DNA from: an uncultured Alphaproteobacteria bacterium
Lineage (GTDB): Bacteria; Pseudomonadota; Alphaproteobacteria; UBA7887
Assembly: GCA_913044255.1 (NCBI GenBank)
Contig: CAJWOI010000021.1
Coordinates: forward strand, 1-15,859
Length of the DNA: 15,859 bases
Reading direction: 5' to 3'
A program made the position numbers and the translations under genes. Below the pieces are notes generated by a model. The model saw only the letters and a program-made list of their open reading frames with translations, was not told the DNA's origin and ran no database searches. Shown here one piece after another: positions 14,121 through 15,859 of the stretch. Positions within the stretch are counted from its first letter, which is position 1, and each line of letters starts with the position of its first letter.

Positions 14121-14819
14121 ATGGGGCAGACGGGCGCTATAGAGCGGATATTGTTGCTGGCGGAGGATGCGTCTTTTCGTCAGTCCCTTGCCGAGCAGAT
14201 AATGGCGCACTTGGGAATTGAGACCGTTGGGGTGTCAAGGGCGCTAGATGCCGAGGCTCTTTTTGAAGAACAAAAAGTTGATTTAATCCTTGCAGATATT
14301 ACGGTCCCCGACCTTGATGGTGGCGACGTCTACAAATTAATGTGCTTTGGTAGTCCGCAAACTCCAGCCATCATTTTTGTGGAGACTGACGCGGATATAG
14401 AAACCGCTTTAAGTCTTGGCTTTAGGCCCGAACAATGCATCACTAAGCCTTTCCGTTTGGGCTTACTTTTGGCGTGTATACGCTCACTGTCGTATGAGCA
14501 AGATCTAATGGATCACTCGGCGATGACTATCAGGCAGTATTCTTTTAGGCCAGAGAACAAGTGTTTGGTACATGATGCGACAGAGACAGCAATTCGGTTG
14601 ACGGAAAAAGAAACATCTATTCTTGAGATACTTTATTCATTCGAAGACCAAGTAGTGAGCCGGGACGTTTTATTGGATAAAGTATGGGGATACAAAGGGA
14701 ACGTGGCGACGCACACTCTTGCAACGCATATTTACCGTTTGCGTCAAAAAATCGAGAGCGTCCCGTCGCAATCTGAAATTCTTATAACTGAGCCGGGGGG
14801 TTATAGGCTACGTCGATAA
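14121..14819 (+). CDS. orphan response regulator with winged-helix DNA-binding domain (OmpR/PhoB type)
   Basis: Two-domain transcription factor of 232 residues. The receiver domain (about 8-122) has the acidic pair Glu15/Asp16, phospho-acceptor Asp59 in DLILADITVPDLDG, and Lys109 in TKPF. The aromatic switch position (DY-x-TKP in most members) is Cys106, which is unusual. The C-terminal winged helix (about 138-232) shows LTEKETSILEILYSF, VVSRDVLLDKVWGY, THTLATHIYRLRQKIE and the terminal GGYRLRR. There is no histidine kinase next to it in this window. ATG at 14121 has AGGT (14107-14110) about 10 nt upstream. It converges on xthA, 244 bp away. Confidence 0.92.
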   Translation: MGQTGAIERILLLAEDASFRQSLAEQIMAHLGIETVGVSRALDAEALFEEQKVDLILADITVPDLDGGDVYKLMCFGSPQTPAIIFVETDADIETALSLGFRPEQCITKPFRLGLLLACIRSLSYEQDLMDHSAMTIRQYSFRPENKCLVHDATETAIRLTEKETSILEILYSFEDQVVSRDVLLDKVWGYKGNVATHTLATHIYRLRQKIESVPSQSEILITEPGGYRLRR

Positions 14820-15063
14820 ACGGCTGAGGTCCGAAAATTTAGATTGGGCCGAGAATAAATGAGTTGGATTTGCATCCCGTTCACAGGCCATGCCCCGTTA
14901 GTTCGTGCTGAGCAAAGCAAGTGCTTAAGAAAAATTATTGTTCCATGTGGCCGCAATCGGTCTAGCGTGTTTGGCGAAACAGACTGTCGTGACAACTTAA
15001 CCGCTCAGATCCTGGGGCCAGGAGTGGGAACTTCATTGCTACAATGGGCTCCCGTTCGCATGG
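14820..15063. other. Intergenic region between convergent genes, nothing identifiable
   Basis: The 244 bp between the response regulator and xthA 3' ends show no hairpin with a T-run in either direction. The only dyad is TCCTG/CAGGA around 15010, with a 4-nt loop and no T-run. A plus-strand frame from 14859 is open into the antisense of xthA but has no family resemblance. Confidence 0.4.
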
Positions 15064-15855
15064 CTAGACATCGAGATCAAGCAACACTGGAACATGATCA
15101 GAGGGATCGGGCCACCCGCGGATATCACGTAAGATCCACGCAGCGTCGAGCGCCGAAAGGAGGCCGGGCGTTACCCAAATATGGTCCAGTCGCCGCCCTC
15201 GGTTAGAGGAGGACCAGTCGCGAGCCCGGTAGCTCCACCAGCTAAAGAGTTTCCTTGTTTCAGGGGTGAAGTGGCGCACCGCGTCTACCCAGTTTCCTTT
15301 TCCCATTATTTTTTTTAATGCCGCCACCTCAATGGGAGTATGGCTTACAACGTTAAGGAGCCGACTATGTGACCATACATCGTTTGCTGAAGGAGCCACA
15401 TTTAGATCTCCGACTAAAATGGCCCGTGCACTTCGTCTATTTGCAAACCAGACCGACATTTCCTCAAGAAAATTTAGCTTATGCAAAAATTTTTCGTTAA
15501 CGTCTTGGTCGGGAATGTTACCCCCGGCTGGGACATAGAAATTGTGTAGCTCGATATTTGGATCTAGTCGGCAATATACATGGCGACCCTCTGTCTTTCC
15601 CGACCAATCTCGCCGTTTGCCGTCGATCAAGTCATATCGCGAACAGATTGCCACCCCGTGATAGCTTTTCTGGCCGTAGATAATTTGGTTTTTGTACCCG
15701 AGTTCTGATATCTCTGAGGCCGGGAATTTCGCATCCTCGACTTTGGTTTCCTGAAGACAAATTACATCCGGGTTAAACTCCGTCGTTAGCCTTTTTAGGC
15801 TTGCGAGGCGACGACGCACCGAGTTTACATTCCAGGTTGCTAAACGAAGTTTCAT
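15064..15855 (-). CDS. xthA: exodeoxyribonuclease III
   Basis: AP endonuclease and 3'-5' exonuclease of base-excision repair. The 263-residue protein carries every catalytic block of the Xth/APE1 fold: ATWNVNSVRRRL (6-17, with Asn9), LQETK with metal-binding Glu36, FYVPAGGN with Tyr107, GDLNVAP with Asp150 and Asn152, GRRLDHIWVT with Asp224, and DPSDHVPVLLDL with Asp253 and His254. The start ATG at 15855 is four bases from the window edge, so its upstream region cannot be seen. Complete gene. Confidence 0.96.
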   Translation of the reverse strand: MKLRLATWNVNSVRRRLASLKRLTTEFNPDVICLQETKVEDAKFPASEISELGYKNQIIYGQKSYHGVAICSRYDLIDGKRRDWSGKTEGRHVYCRLDPNIELHNFYVPAGGNIPDQDVNEKFLHKLNFLEEMSVWFANRRSARAILVGDLNVAPSANDVWSHSRLLNVVSHTPIEVAALKKIMGKGNWVDAVRHFTPETRKLFSWWSYRARDWSSSNRGRRLDHIWVTPGLLSALDAAWILRDIRGWPDPSDHVPVLLDLDV

Positions 15856-15859
15856 TAAA

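Noticed and set aside
14859..15206. Open frame of 115 codons on the plus strand between the response regulator and xthA
   Set aside because: Its second half is antisense to xthA, and the first half has no recognisable domain; only a weak GAG lies upstream of its ATG.

Overview
This window looks like chromosomal core sequence from an alphaproteobacterium of moderate GC content. The evidence is the gene order mnmE-mnmG-rsmG-parA-parB followed by convergent holA-lptE-leuS-DUF3576, two consensus parS sites, and the alphaproteobacterial character of HolA, LptE and the DUF3576 lipoprotein. This block normally lies near the replication origin, but I see no DnaA-box cluster, so the origin itself is not in the window. 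I cannot name the genus.

Layout. Positions 1-866 (minus): the 5' part of a quinone oxidoreductase gene (cut by the window edge), preceded by an O6-methylguanine-DNA methyltransferase. Positions 867-1182: a 316-bp gap that holds a minus-strand intrinsic-terminator-like hairpin embedded in a possible 33-codon leader ORF upstream of the methyltransferase. Positions 1183-7308 (plus): a thioredoxin-like [2Fe-2S] ferredoxin, mnmE, a parS site, mnmG, rsmG (with a perfect parS site inside its coding sequence), parA and parB. mnmG, rsmG, parA and parB are tightly packed or overlapping. Positions 7294-12063 (minus): DUF3576 lipoprotein, leuS, lptE and holA, transcribed in that order toward parB; leuS/lptE/holA overlap each other and holA overlaps the 3' end of parB. 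Positions 12186-12803 (minus): a divergent ThiE/TenI-like protein, back to back with yggS (12838-13533, plus) across only 34 bp. Positions 13792-14819 (plus): a DUF427 protein and an orphan winged-helix response regulator. Positions 15064-15855 (minus): exonuclease III.

How the parts work together. MnmE and MnmG form the complex that modifies U34 in the wobble position of certain tRNAs; RsmG methylates 16S rRNA; LeuS charges tRNA-Leu. ParA, ParB and the two parS sites make up the chromosome segregation system. HolA is the clamp-loader delta subunit and LptE is an outer-membrane LPS-assembly lipoprotein. The methyltransferase and exonuclease III are DNA-repair functions at the two ends of the window.

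Most of the window is ordinary conserved core. I found no mobile element, CRISPR array, tRNA or rRNA. The points most worth a second look are the hairpin/leader arrangement upstream of the methyltransferase, the paired parS sites (one overlapping the apparent 5' end of mnmG), the ThiE-like protein lacking key synthase motifs, and the orphan response regulator with Cys at the aromatic switch position.
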